Of a DNA stretch of 64,000 nucleotides, positions 31,718 through 40,849 are shown one piece after another (position 1 is the first letter of the stretch; every line of letters starts with the position of its first letter). The notes beneath the pieces were generated by a model that saw only the letters and a list, made by a program, of their open reading frames with translations, made no database searches and was not told the origin of the DNA. The position numbers were made by a program, and so were the translations under genes. Origin of the DNA: Methylopila capsulata (lineage in GTDB: Bacteria; Pseudomonadota; Alphaproteobacteria; Rhizobiales; Methylopilaceae); assembly GCF_016907975.1 (NCBI RefSeq), contig NZ_JAFBCY010000005.1, positions 1 to 64,000 on the forward strand, given 5' to 3'.

Positions 31718-31757
31718 CCAAAAAGGCCCCGGAGATCGCTCTCCGGGGCCTTTTTGG
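31718..31757. terminator. Bidirectional intrinsic terminator
   Basis: An 18-bp perfect stem (CCAAAAAGGCCCCGGAGA with its complement) and a TCGC loop, with A-runs and T-runs on both sides. It can end the ndh-small peptide transcript (rightward) and the ybbA-ybbP transcript (leftward). Confidence 0.92.
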
Positions 31758-31771
31758 TTCGCGCGCGCCGG

Positions 31772-34354
31772 TTACAGGTTGCGCAGGTGCCGCGCGGGCG
31801 TCTCTCCGAGGATGCGCCAGGTCCCGACGAGGCCGAGCACGATGGTCAGCACCAGCGCGACCAGCGCCGCGCCGCCCGCGCCGACGGGATCGAACCAGAA
31901 GTCGATCCGCATGATCTCGGTGGCGACGGCCCAGGCCGCGAGCGAGCCGACGACGAGGCCGAACACCGCCGTCACGAGACCAAGCAGCGCGTACTCCGCC
32001 GCGAAGGCCGCGAGCAGGCGGCCGCGGGTGGCCCCCAGCGTCTTCAGCACCACCGCCTCGTAGACCCGGCGGCGATGGCCCGCGGCGAGAGCGCCCGCCA
32101 GCACCAGGATGCTCGCGACCAGCGTCACGCCGCTCGCGGCGCGGATCGCGAGCGCGAGGTTGCCGACGATGGCCTCGATGGCGGTCAGTGCGTCCTTCAC
32201 CCGGATCGCCGTCATGGTCGGGAAGTCGCGGGTCAGCTCCCGCAGCAGGCCGAGCTCCTTCGCGTCGCCGGCGCCTTTCGGGAAGCCGACGGTCGCGAGC
32301 GTCATGTAAGGCGCGCCGGCGAAGGCGTTCGGCGAGAACACCATGAAGAAGTTGATCCCCATGGTCTCCCAGTGGATCTCGCGCAGGTTCGCGACCTTCG
32401 CCGTGATCGTCCGGCCGAGCACGTTGACGCCGATCTCGTCGCCGACCTTGAGCCGAAGGCCCTCGGCCAGCCGCCGGTCGAACGAGACCAGCGGAGGCCC
32501 GGCGTAGTCCGCCGGCCACCATTCGCCCGAGATCACGGTTGAGCCTTCGGGCGGCGTGGCGGAGAAGGTCACGCCGCGGTCGCCGCGCAGCGCCCAGCGC
32601 GACTCGGGGTCGACGGCCGCGTCTTCGGAGGGCTGGCCCTTCAGCGCCACGATCCCGCCGCGCAGCATCGGCGTGCTGTTGAAGTCGGCCTCCGGCGCCT
32701 TGGCCTTCACCACCTCGCCGAAGCGGTCGCGTTCGGTGGAGGGGATGTCGAGAAAGAAGAACGCCGGCGCCTTCTGCGGCAGCTCGTTCGACAGCTGGCG
32801 GCGGATCGAGGAGTCGATCAAGGTCAGCGCCACCAGCAACACCAGGCCGAGGCCGAGCGACATGACGACGGACGGCGTCAACGCGCCCGGCCGGTGGACG
32901 TTGGCGAGCGCGAGCTTCAGCTCCACGCGCTTCGGCCGCGGCAGCCGGGCGGCGACCGCCATGATGCCCCAGGAGATCAGCCGGAGCGCCACGAAGGCGC
33001 CGATCGTCGCGACGACGAAGGCGGTGGCGATGCGCCGGTCGTAGGCCGCGAACACCGCAAGTCCGGCGAGCGCGGCTGCGGCCACGCCCGTCGCGATCAT
33101 GTAGCCGAGCCGGGGGTAGCGGCGGTCGGGCGCGATGGCGTCGCGGAACAGCGCCGCGACCGGCACGTCATGCGCGCGGCCGAGCGGCCAGAACGCGAAG
33201 GCGAGCGCGGTCAGGCCGCCGTAAGCCGCGGCCAGCGCCAGCTCCCGCGGGAAGATCGAGGGCGCGAGCGGCAGCGGCAGCAGGCCTTTCAGCGCGTAGG
33301 CCGCCCCGAACGGGATCGCCGCGCCCAGGATCAGGCCGATCGCGACGCCCAGCGCGCCGAGCGCCGCCACCTCGATCAGATGGACGAGGAAGACGGTCCG
33401 CCCCGAGGCGCCGACGCTCTTCAGGATGGCGATGGTGTTGCGTTTGCGGTCGACGAAGGCGGAGATCGCGTTCGCGACGCCGACCCCGCCGACCACGAGC
33501 GCGGCGAGGCCGACGATCGTGAGGAACTGGGTGAAGCGGTCGACGTTGCGCTGCAGCTGCGGCGCGGCATTGAGGCGCGAGCGAGCCTCGAAGCCGGAGC
33601 CCTTGGCCTCGCGCTCGACGTCGGCGAGCAGCGCCCGCACCGCGCCGTCGCCCGGCTCGCCGGGCATCGCGACCCGGTAGGACCAGCGCACGAGGCTGCC
33701 GGGCTGCAGCAGGCCGGAGGCCTTCAGCGCGGGTTCGGACACCAGCACCCGCGGGCCGAAGCCGATGCCGTCCGACAGCTTGTCCGGCTCCTGCGTCAGG
33801 GTTGCGCGGATGTCGAAGCGGGAGGAGCCGATCTCGATGCGGTCGCCGACCTTGACGTCCAGCCGGGCGAGCAGCGCCGGGTCGACCGCCGCGCCGAACG
33901 CGCCGTCCTTCTCCGCCAGAAGGTCCGGCAGCGGGGCGGCGGGTTCGGTCGTGGCGCGGCCGACCATTGGCCAAGCGCCGTCCACGGCCTTGAGTTCGAT
34001 CAGCGTGGAGTCGCCGGAGGCTGCGCGGCCCATGGAGCGCATGGTGGCCACGATCGCGATCCGGCCCTTGCTCTCCAGCAGCGTCAGCTCGGTCGGCGTC
34101 GCCTCGCGGTGCATGAGCGAGAACGCCGCGTCGCCGCCGAGGATCGCGCGGCCCTCGCGCTGCAGCCCCTCGGTCAACCCGCGCGACAGCGAGCCGACGC
34201 CCGCGATCGCCGCGACGCCGAGCGCTAGGCAGCCGAGGAAGACGATGAACCCCTGCACCCCGCCGCGCAGGTCGCGGGCGGCGAGCCGGAACGGGATCGG
34301 CAGGCGGAACGCGGAGCGGCGGTCGGCGGGGCGGTCGGCGGCGACGTCGCTCAC
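31772..34354 (-). CDS. ybbP: ABC transporter permease of the YbbP (FtsX-like) type
   Basis: An 860-residue FtsX-like permease with helices near the N-terminus (GFIVFLGCLALGVAAIAGVG), a large periplasmic segment, two central blocks of helices and a C-terminal FtsX domain (ASGVTLVASILVLAGALAAG). The start GTG at 34354 overlaps the ybbA stop as GTGA, which fixes the start. It pairs with ybbA and tesA as in E. coli. The substrate of YbbAP is not well defined; lipid or lipoprotein export is suspected in some reports. Confidence 0.9.
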   Translation of the reverse strand: MSDVAADRPADRRSAFRLPIPFRLAARDLRGGVQGFIVFLGCLALGVAAIAGVGSLSRGLTEGLQREGRAILGGDAAFSLMHREATPTELTLLESKGRIAIVATMRSMGRAASGDSTLIELKAVDGAWPMVGRATTEPAAPLPDLLAEKDGAFGAAVDPALLARLDVKVGDRIEIGSSRFDIRATLTQEPDKLSDGIGFGPRVLVSEPALKASGLLQPGSLVRWSYRVAMPGEPGDGAVRALLADVEREAKGSGFEARSRLNAAPQLQRNVDRFTQFLTIVGLAALVVGGVGVANAISAFVDRKRNTIAILKSVGASGRTVFLVHLIEVAALGALGVAIGLILGAAIPFGAAYALKGLLPLPLAPSIFPRELALAAAYGGLTALAFAFWPLGRAHDVPVAALFRDAIAPDRRYPRLGYMIATGVAAAALAGLAVFAAYDRRIATAFVVATIGAFVALRLISWGIMAVAARLPRPKRVELKLALANVHRPGALTPSVVMSLGLGLVLLVALTLIDSSIRRQLSNELPQKAPAFFFLDIPSTERDRFGEVVKAKAPEADFNSTPMLRGGIVALKGQPSEDAAVDPESRWALRGDRGVTFSATPPEGSTVISGEWWPADYAGPPLVSFDRRLAEGLRLKVGDEIGVNVLGRTITAKVANLREIHWETMGINFFMVFSPNAFAGAPYMTLATVGFPKGAGDAKELGLLRELTRDFPTMTAIRVKDALTAIEAIVGNLALAIRAASGVTLVASILVLAGALAAGHRRRVYEAVVLKTLGATRGRLLAAFAAEYALLGLVTAVFGLVVGSLAAWAVATEIMRIDFWFDPVGAGGAALVALVLTIVLGLVGTWRILGETPARHLRNL

Positions 34355-35034
34355 GCCGCGGCCTCCGCCAGGCCTTCGACGCGGCCGGAGCGCAGGCGGA
34401 CGGTGCGGCCGCAACGGGCGGCGAGCGCCACGTCGTGGGTCACGAGCACCAGCGTCGCGCCGCGTTCGGCGGTCTTCGCGAACAGCAGGTCGGCGATCTG
34501 CCGGCCGGTCGTTTCGTCGAGATTGCCGGTGGGCTCGTCGGCGACCAGCAGCTCCGGCCGCGAGCTCAGCGCCCGCGCGAGCGCGACGCGCTGCTGCTCG
34601 CCGCCCGAGAGTTCGGCCGGGTGATGATCGAGCCGATGGCCGAGCCCGACCGCGGCGAGCTCCGCCTGCGCGCGCTCGATGGCGTCGTCGACGCCTGCGA
34701 GCTCCAGCGGCACCGCGACGTTTTCGAGCGCCGTCATTGTGGGGATGAGGTGGAAAGACTGGAACACGACGCCTACGTTGCGACCGCGGAACCGCGCGAG
34801 GCCGTCTTCGTCCAGCGCGCCGAGGTCCTGGCCGAGGATCGAGACCGTTCCCCCGTCCGGGCGCTCCAGGCCTGCGAGCGTCATGAGGAGGGTGGACTTG
34901 CCGGAGCCGGACGGGCCGACCAATCCGACCACCTCCCCGCGCCCTATAACGAGGCTCACGTCCTTGAGGATGTGGACGCGCGCCGGACCCTGGCCCAGCG
35001 ACAGATTGACGTTTCGGAGTTCGATCGCAGACAT
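34351..35034 (-). CDS. ybbA: ABC transporter ATP-binding protein YbbA
   Basis: A 227-residue ABC ATPase of the LolD/MacB subfamily. Walker A GPSGSGKSTLL, signature LSGGEQQRVALARAL, Walker B LLVADEPTGNLD and the H-loop VTHDVAL are all present. It shares the four-base GTGA overlap with ybbP. The start codon overlaps the tesA start on the other strand inside CATG at 35032-35035. Confidence 0.92.
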   Translation of the reverse strand: MSAIELRNVNLSLGQGPARVHILKDVSLVIGRGEVVGLVGPSGSGKSTLLMTLAGLERPDGGTVSILGQDLGALDEDGLARFRGRNVGVVFQSFHLIPTMTALENVAVPLELAGVDDAIERAQAELAAVGLGHRLDHHPAELSGGEQQRVALARALSSRPELLVADEPTGNLDETTGRQIADLLFAKTAERGATLVLVTHDVALAARCGRTVRLRSGRVEGLAEAAA

Positions 35035-35761
35035 GAAGCCTCTGGTCTCGGCGCGGAACGCGCCTGTGCGGCGCAGCATCACGTCAGATAACGACGGGAA
35101 CGCGGCGCGCCAGCCGTCTCGCCGCGACTTGCTGGCGCTTGGCGCCGCCGCTCTCGCAAGCGTGATGCCGCTGCGCGACGCGCGCGCCCAAGCTCCGATC
35201 AAACTTGTCGCCTTCGGGGACAGCCTGACCGCCGGCTACGGCCTCGGGCCGCGCGAGGGCTTCGCGCCGCGCCTCGAGGCGGCGTTGAGGGCGCGCGGGC
35301 ACAATGTCGTGGTCGCGAACGCCGGCGTCTCCGGCGACACCGCGAGCGGCGGCGCCGATCGGCTGGACTGGTCGGTGCCGGACGGGACCGACGGCGTGAT
35401 CGTGGAGCTCGGCGCGAACGACATGCTGCGCGGCGTCGACCCGAAGGTGACCCGCGCGGCGATCACGCGCATCCTGGACCGTCTGGCGGCCCGGAAGATC
35501 CCGGCCATGCTCGCCGGCATGCGCGCCTCGCCCAACCTCGGGCCGGACTACGTCAGGCGCTTCGAAAGCATCTATCCCGACCTTGCGACGGAGCGCGGGC
35601 TGGTGCTTTACCCGTTCTTCCTCGAAGGCGTGGTCGGAAACCGCTCGCTCAATCTCCCCGACGGCCTGCACCCGACGGCCGAGGGGGTGGACGTGGTGGT
35701 CGAGAACATCACGCCGACGGTCGAAAAATTCCTCGCCCAGATCGCCGCCCGGCGATCGTAA
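35033..35761 (+). CDS. tesA: GDSL-type arylesterase/thioesterase TesA
   Basis: A 242-residue SGNH hydrolase. FGDSLTAGYGLG holds the nucleophilic Ser (block I); NAGVSGDTASGGADRLDW, ELGANDMLRG and LPDGLHPTAEGV (Asp-His) are blocks II, III and V. The N-terminus has SRRDLLALGAAALASVMPLR, a twin-arginine-like signal, so it may be exported by Tat. The ATG at 35033 overlaps the ybbA start; an in-frame GTG at 35066 would also serve and leaves room for regulation. The tesA / ybbA-ybbP layout matches E. coli. Confidence 0.9.
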   Translation: MKPLVSARNAPVRRSITSDNDGNAARQPSRRDLLALGAAALASVMPLRDARAQAPIKLVAFGDSLTAGYGLGPREGFAPRLEAALRARGHNVVVANAGVSGDTASGGADRLDWSVPDGTDGVIVELGANDMLRGVDPKVTRAAITRILDRLAARKIPAMLAGMRASPNLGPDYVRRFESIYPDLATERGLVLYPFFLEGVVGNRSLNLPDGLHPTAEGVDVVVENITPTVEKFLAQIAARRS

Positions 35762-35843
35762 GGCCTGCCACTTCAACGGCGCTGCCGCCTCGCGATCGAC
35801 CGCGGGCCGGCGCCCACCCGACCTCAACGAAAAGGCTTTTCCG

Positions 35844-36896
35844 ATGGAGTATCGTAAGCTCGGGCGGACGGGGCTAGACGTCAGCGTCGTCTGCCTCGGC
35901 ACCATGACCTTCGGCGAGCAGAACACCGAGGCTGACGGCCATGCGCAGATGGACCGTGCCCGGGACGCCGGCGTGAACGTTCTCGACGCCGCCGAGCTCT
36001 ACCCGATCCCGCCGAAGTCGGAGACGCAGGGGAGGACCGAGGAGATCATCGGCTCCTGGCTCGCCGCCCGCGGCGGACGCGACAGGACGATCGTCGCCAC
36101 CAAGGTGGTCGGCCGCACCGTCATGGAATGGTTCCGGAAGGACGGTTCGAAGGGCGAGCTGTCGCGCGGGCAGATCCGCGAGGCGGTCGAGGGCAGCCTG
36201 AGACGGCTCCGCACCGACTACATCGACCTCTACCAGCTGCACTGGCCGGACCGGGAGGTCACGCAGTTCGGCTCGAACCCGGTGGTGTTCCGCCAGGTGG
36301 AGCCCGCGCCCGGAGAGCACCCGATCCACGAGACGCTGGAGATCCTGGACGAGCTGGTCCGCGAAGGAAAGATCCGGCACGTCGGGCTCTCGAACGAAAG
36401 CGCCTGGGGGACCATGCGTTTCCTCGCCGAATCCGACGCCCGCGGCCTGCCGCGCGTGGCTTCGATCCAGAACGCCTACAGCCTTCTGAACCGCACCTTC
36501 GAGACCAATCTGGCGGAGATCGCCCTGCGCGAGGACGTCGGGCTGCTGGCCTATTCGGCGCTGGGCCAGGGCTATCTCACGGGCAAGTACCGCGACGGCG
36601 CGCTGCCGGCCGGCGCCCGCAAGACGCTGTTCGACCGGCTGCAGCGCTACGAGACGCCGGGCGCCGAGGGCGCGGTCGAGGCCTATTGCGATCTAGCTGG
36701 GGAGATCGGCTGGAGCCCCGCCCATCTCGCCTTGAAGTTCGCGGCCACGCGGTCCTTCATGACCTCCGTGATCATCGGCGCGACCACCCTGGAGCAGCTC
36801 GACCACGACCTCGCGGCCTTCGACCAGCCGTGGTCGGAGGAGATCGAGGCCCGCATCGACGCCATCCACAAGGTCCGCGCGAATCCTTGTCCCTGA
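35844..36896 (+). CDS. Aldo/keto reductase (Tas-like)
   Basis: A 350-residue NADPH-dependent aldo/keto reductase. MEYRKLGRTGLDVSVVCLGT is the family start; the catalytic Asp and Tyr are in VLDAAELYPIPPK, the Lys in TIVATKVVGRT and the His in YQLHWPDREV. GATTLEQLDHDLAAF is the NADPH-binding end. Its length and the ELYPIPPKSETQGRTEEIIG loop match Tas-type reductases. It follows tesA on the same strand after 82 bases. Confidence 0.9.
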   Translation: MEYRKLGRTGLDVSVVCLGTMTFGEQNTEADGHAQMDRARDAGVNVLDAAELYPIPPKSETQGRTEEIIGSWLAARGGRDRTIVATKVVGRTVMEWFRKDGSKGELSRGQIREAVEGSLRRLRTDYIDLYQLHWPDREVTQFGSNPVVFRQVEPAPGEHPIHETLEILDELVREGKIRHVGLSNESAWGTMRFLAESDARGLPRVASIQNAYSLLNRTFETNLAEIALREDVGLLAYSALGQGYLTGKYRDGALPAGARKTLFDRLQRYETPGAEGAVEAYCDLAGEIGWSPAHLALKFAATRSFMTSVIIGATTLEQLDHDLAAFDQPWSEEIEARIDAIHKVRANPCP

Positions 36897-36938
36897 CGGC
36901 CTGACCGCCACGGGACGCGTATTGCGAGGAGGCGCGCC

Positions 36939-37472
36939 ATGCCGCGGCTGTTCACCGCGATCGAGGTGCCCGAGGACATCGGCCTCGCGCTCTCCGGCTA
37001 CCGCGGCGGCCTGTCCGGCGCGCGCTGGATCGACGTCGAGAACTACCATATCACCCTCCGCTTTCTCGGCGACGTGGACGAGGACGTCGCGCAGGAAGCG
37101 GCCCTTCTGCTCGGCAAGATCCGCCGGCAGCCGTTCGACGTCGCGATCGAAGGGCTCGACGCCTTCGGCGGCGCCCGGCCGCGGGCGCTGATCGCCAAGG
37201 TCGCGCCCTCGCCCGCCATCCTCGAACTGCAGGCCGAGCACGAGCGGCTGATGCGCCGGGCGGGCCTTCCGGCCGAGTCCCGGAAGTTCACGCCGCATGT
37301 GACGCTGGCGCGCCTGCGCGACGCCTCGCCCCGCGCGGTCGCCGACTATCTCGGGCTCCGCGGCGGGCCGGCGCGGCTGTCGTTCCGGGCCGAGCAGTTC
37401 GTGATCTACTCGTCGCGCGATTCCGTCGGCGGCGGCCCCTATGTGGTCGAGGCCGCCTACCCGTTGAGGTGA
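36939..37472 (+). CDS. thpR: RNA 2',3'-cyclic phosphodiesterase
   Basis: A 177-residue 2H-family phosphoesterase (formerly LigT). The two HxT motifs are YHITLRFLGDV near residue 36 and FTPHVTLARLRD near residue 116. The start MPRLFTAIEVPEDI with an AGGAGG ribosome site is typical. It opens 2',3'-cyclic phosphates on RNA; the in vivo role is unclear. The gene ends 31 bases from the convergent sulfotransferase. Confidence 0.93.
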   Translation: MPRLFTAIEVPEDIGLALSGYRGGLSGARWIDVENYHITLRFLGDVDEDVAQEAALLLGKIRRQPFDVAIEGLDAFGGARPRALIAKVAPSPAILELQAEHERLMRRAGLPAESRKFTPHVTLARLRDASPRAVADYLGLRGGPARLSFRAEQFVIYSSRDSVGGGPYVVEAAYPLR

Positions 37473-37503
37473 GGCGGGTCGCCGGCCTGCTCCGCGGCTC
37501 GCG

Positions 37504-38232
37504 TCACCGAGCCTTGCGCAGCATCCGCGTGATGAAGCTGGCGCCGGCCACGGTCGGTCGCGGAGGGGCCTTCACGGCCTTGGCCTCCGCCAGCCTGTCG
37601 ATGAACGCCCGCGTCGCGGACGCGTAGAGCCGGGCGTCCTTGGGGTTCAGCGCGAGAATGCGCGCGTAGTCCTCGTCGGCCACCGCGTCCTTGGCGGAGG
37701 TCGCGTTGTATCGGCGGCGCAGCGTCGGCGCGGCTTCGCCGAACAGCAGGCCGAGCCCGAGTTCGAAGCGCTCGGTGAGCCCGGCGAAGGCGAAGGAGGC
37801 GGGATCGGCGCCGGAGAGATAGTGGTCCTGGACGTCCCGCATGCGGCGGAGCTCGGCGAAGGTCGCGAGGTCCATCTTGCTGGGGTCCTCGCCCTCGTCG
37901 AAGCGTCGCTTGAGCGGCTGCTCCCGGATGAAGAAGTAGTGCGACAGCACCCGCTCCACCGGATCGCGCACCCAGGTCCAGACCTGCGCCCCGGGGTCCG
38001 CGACGGCGCTCTCGACCGCGCCGAGGTGATAGTGCCCGTGCAGCACCTCGACGCCCTGGTCCTCGAGCTGGGTCAGCCGGCCGACAATCTCCTTGCGCGG
38101 CGCGCGCAGCAGCGGGTGGGTGTCCGGATCGTTCGCGCCGTAGAACAGCGCCACCTTGTCGCCATAGAGCGCCTTGAGCGCATGGCGAAAGCTGGTGCCG
38201 GCGGTCTTGGGGATGTGGATGGAGAAGATCAT
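37504..38232 (-). CDS. Sulfotransferase family protein
   Basis: A 242-residue cytosolic-type sulfotransferase. SIHIPKTAGTSFRHALKALY at residues 4-23 is the 5'-phosphosulfate (PAPS) loop, and WVRDPVERVLSHYFFIREQP near residue 91 is the 3'-phosphate motif. It likely moves a sulfate group to a sugar or lipid acceptor; the acceptor is unknown. The start MIFSIHIPKTAGTSF at 38232 puts the PAPS loop at the N-terminus; a longer in-frame start at 38316 is possible. Divergent from leuD. Confidence 0.85.
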   Translation of the reverse strand: MIFSIHIPKTAGTSFRHALKALYGDKVALFYGANDPDTHPLLRAPRKEIVGRLTQLEDQGVEVLHGHYHLGAVESAVADPGAQVWTWVRDPVERVLSHYFFIREQPLKRRFDEGEDPSKMDLATFAELRRMRDVQDHYLSGADPASFAFAGLTERFELGLGLLFGEAAPTLRRRYNATSAKDAVADEDYARILALNPKDARLYASATRAFIDRLAEAKAVKAPPRPTVAGASFITRMLRKAR

Positions 38233-38339
38233 GCCGGCGGTTCTGGCGCGGGGGCGACCCGAGGGCAAGAGCGCGAAGGCCGCCGACGGGTTGACCGGCC
38301 GCCTGCGCCGGAGCATGACAGCGCGCGAGGAGAAGACCC

Positions 38340-38945
38340 ATGCAGAAGTTCACCACGCTGACGGGCGTCGCCGCCCCCCTGCCGATGATCAACATCGACA
38401 CCGACATGATCATCCCGAAGCAGTACCTCAAGACGATCAAGCGGACCGGGCTCGGCGCGGGCCTGTTCTCGGAGCTGCGCTACAACGCCGACGGTTCGGA
38501 GAACCCGGACTTCGTGCTGAACCAGCCGGCCTACAAGAACGCGGAGATCCTGGTCGCCGGCGACAACTTCGGCTGCGGATCGTCCCGCGAGCACGCGCCG
38601 TGGGCGCTGCTCGACAAGGGCATCCGCTGCGTGATCTCGACCTCGTTCGCGGACATCTTCTACAATAACTGCTTCAAGAACGGCATTCTGCCGATCGTCG
38701 TCACGCCGGAAGACCACGCCAAGCTGATGGACGACGCGGAGCGCGGCGCCAACGCCCGGCTGACCATCGACCTCGCGGCGCAGACCATCTCCGGCCCCGA
38801 CGGCGGCACGGTGACCTTCGAGATCGACCCGTTCCGCAAGCGCTGCCTGCTGGAAGGCCTCGACGACATCGGCCTGACGATGGAGAAGGTCGACCGCATC
38901 GCCGGCTTCGAGCAGAAGCTCGCCGCCGACCGCCCCTGGGCGTAA
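38340..38945 (+). CDS. leuD: 3-isopropylmalate dehydratase small subunit
   Basis: A 201-residue LeuD of the aconitase family, forming with LeuC the isomerase of leucine synthesis. [20 protein letters not shown] is the start, and [20 protein letters not shown] near residue 79 is the swivelling-domain signature. leuC is not in the window, so the subunits are encoded apart, as is common in Rhizobiales. Confidence 0.95.
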   Translation: MQKFTTLTGVAAPLPMINIDTDMIIPKQYLKTIKRTGLGAGLFSELRYNADGSENPDFVLNQPAYKNAEILVAGDNFGCGSSREHAPWALLDKGIRCVISTSFADIFYNNCFKNGILPIVVTPEDHAKLMDDAERGANARLTIDLAAQTISGPDGGTVTFEIDPFRKRCLLEGLDDIGLTMEKVDRIAGFEQKLAADRPWA

Positions 38946-39015
38946 AGCGCCCCTGCCGTCCTCAGGGTCGCCCGGAGGACCTTCGGCCGACCTATCACCC
39001 GACAGAGCCCGACCC

Positions 39016-39399
39016 ATGACCCGCCGCCTGATCTCCACCGGTTCGCCCTTCGAGAAGACGGCGGGCTACAGCCGCGCCGTGGTCGACGGCGACCTCGTGT
39101 TCGTCTCCGGCACCACCGGCTACGACTACGCCACGATGACGATGCCGGAGAGCGTCGAGCAGCAGGCCCGCAACGCCTTCGCGACCATCGAGAAGGCGCT
39201 GAAGGAGGCCGGCGCGGGCTTCGCCGACGTGGTGCAGACCCGCTACTACCTGACCGATCCCGCGACCGCGGGCGAGCTGTTCACCGTCACCGGCGAGATC
39301 TTCGGCGAGATCCGCCCGGCGAACACCACGGTCGTCTGCGCGCTGATCAAGCCCGAGATGAAGATCGAGATCGAGGTGACCGCCCGCGTCAGGTCGTGA
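39016..39399 (+). CDS. Rid family protein (RidA-like, catalytic Arg missing)
   Basis: A 127-residue YjgF/YER057c/UK114 protein. VDGDLVFVSGTTGYDYATMT and ANTTVVCALIKPEMKIEIEV are the family segments. In RidA the second reads VEVARLPKD with the imine-binding Arg105; here the aligned residue is Leu (VCALIKPEM). So it is probably not an imine deaminase and belongs to another Rid subfamily. It follows leuD by 70 bases and its 3' end overlaps the DUF2794 gene by 11 bases. Confidence 0.85.
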   Translation: MTRRLISTGSPFEKTAGYSRAVVDGDLVFVSGTTGYDYATMTMPESVEQQARNAFATIEKALKEAGAGFADVVQTRYYLTDPATAGELFTVTGEIFGEIRPANTTVVCALIKPEMKIEIEVTARVRS

Positions 39400-39772
39400 C
39401 GAGGCGGAGCTTCCGGTCCAGCACGTCGAGCACGCGGGCGAGATCGTGCCCGCGCTTGAGGATCAGCCCGGTGGTCGTGACCACGGCGTAGGTCCCCTGC
39501 CGACGCGCGAGCTTCGGCGTCTTCTCGATGCGGTAGAGCGGCGCCTCGCTGGCGCGGCGAAACACCGAGAACACCGCCTGTTCCCTCAGGAAGTCGATGG
39601 CGTAGTCGCGCCACTCGCCGGCCGCGACCATGCGGCCGTAGAGCCCCAGGATGGCCTGTAGCTCGCGACGGTCGAACGAGACCTGCACGGGGACGGACTG
39701 CGGGACGGACGCCGCAGGCGGGGCGCTGGGCGCGGCGCGCGGCGTAAAACGTATGGGCTCCTGATCGCTCAT
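39389..39772 (-). CDS. DUF2794 domain protein
   Basis: A 127-residue protein with a variable Pro-rich N-terminus and the conserved core VQVSFDRRELQAILGLYGRM, AGEWRDYAIDFLREQAVFSV, then APLYRIEKTPKLARRQGTYA. DUF2794 is found almost only in Alphaproteobacteria and has no known function. It is a taxonomic marker for the window. It overlaps the Rid gene on the opposite strand by 11 bases. Confidence 0.92.
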   Translation of the reverse strand: MSDQEPIRFTPRAAPSAPPAASVPQSVPVQVSFDRRELQAILGLYGRMVAAGEWRDYAIDFLREQAVFSVFRRASEAPLYRIEKTPKLARRQGTYAVVTTTGLILKRGHDLARVLDVLDRKLRLVTT

Positions 39773-39847
39773 GGCGCCTCCTTCATCGCGCCGTCATGAT
39801 CGCGCCGCGGAGGGGGGAGCGCAAGCGACGCGGCGACGCGGACGCGA

Positions 39848-40849
39848 TCAGGGCGCGGGCGTGAGCGCCTTGAGGAGCGCGGCTTCGAACTCGGCCGGCG
39901 CCTGCACCTGCGGCGAATGGCCGAGCCTGTCGAAGGCGACGAGCGTCGCGCCGGGAATAGCGGCCGCCGCGGCGCGGCCGAGCGCCGGGTAGTCGCCGAG
40001 CGTCTTCGCGATCTCGGGGGCGGCGCGGTTCGCGCCAGGCGCCGTGCGGTCGAGCTGGCCGATCATCAGCGTGGTCGGGGCAGCGATCTTCGGAAACTCG
40101 TACACGACCGGCTGGGTGTAGATCATGTCGCTGGTCCGCGCGGAGGCGCGCTCGACCTCGTCCTTGCCGTCGCCCGCGTACATCCCGGCGTACATGTCGA
40201 CCCAGCGGTCGTAGGGCGCGCGCCACTCGCCGGAGTAATAGTACTTCAGCTGGTAGGCCTTGACGCTGTCGAAGGAGGTCTTGCGCTCGGCGGCGAGAAG
40301 CTGGTCGATCGGCGCGTAGGGCACGCCCTTCGCCTTCCAGTCCTCGAGGCCGATCGGGTTCACCATCACCAGCCGCTCTACCTCGGCCGGGTAGCTGAGC
40401 GCGTAGCGCGCCGCGAGCATGCCGCCCATGGAATGGCCGACGATCGTCGCGCGGGGAATCTTGAGGCTCTGCAGAAGCGCGTGGGTGTTCGCCGCGAGCT
40501 GGTTGAACGAGTACTGGTAGACGGCCGGCTTCGACGACTTGCAGAAGCCGATCTGGTCCGGGGCGATCACGCGATAGCCCGCACGCGCGAGGGCGCCGAT
40601 CGCGCTCTCGAAGCTCGCCGCGCAGAAGTTCTTGCCGTGCAGCGCCACGACGGTCCGCCCGTTCGCGGGACCGACCGGCGCGACGTCCATATAGGCCATC
40701 TCCACCGGCTCGCCCTGCGAGACGAAGGCGAAGGTCGAGACCGGATAGGGGTAGGCGAAGCCTTCCAAACGCTCGCCGTAGGCGTTCGCCCCTGCGCCGC
40801 CGGCGGAGGCCAGCAGCGCCGCGGCGAACGCCGCGAGGCGGCGGATCAC
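39848..40849 (-). CDS. Exported alpha/beta hydrolase
   Basis: A 333-residue alpha/beta hydrolase with a signal peptide (VIRRLAAFAAALLASAGGAG, cut near residue 22). TVVALHGKNFCAASFESAIG is the oxyanion region, VGHSMGGMLAARYALSYP the nucleophile elbow with Ser, and DRLGHSPQVQAPAEF the catalytic His. The GTG start at 40849 overlaps the stop of the upstream DUF1223 gene as GTGA. The substrate is unknown; the coupling suggests both act in the periplasm. Confidence 0.87.
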   Translation of the reverse strand: MIRRLAAFAAALLASAGGAGANAYGERLEGFAYPYPVSTFAFVSQGEPVEMAYMDVAPVGPANGRTVVALHGKNFCAASFESAIGALARAGYRVIAPDQIGFCKSSKPAVYQYSFNQLAANTHALLQSLKIPRATIVGHSMGGMLAARYALSYPAEVERLVMVNPIGLEDWKAKGVPYAPIDQLLAAERKTSFDSVKAYQLKYYYSGEWRAPYDRWVDMYAGMYAGDGKDEVERASARTSDMIYTQPVVYEFPKIAAPTTLMIGQLDRTAPGANRAAPEIAKTLGDYPALGRAAAAAIPGATLVAFDRLGHSPQVQAPAEFEAALLKALTPAP

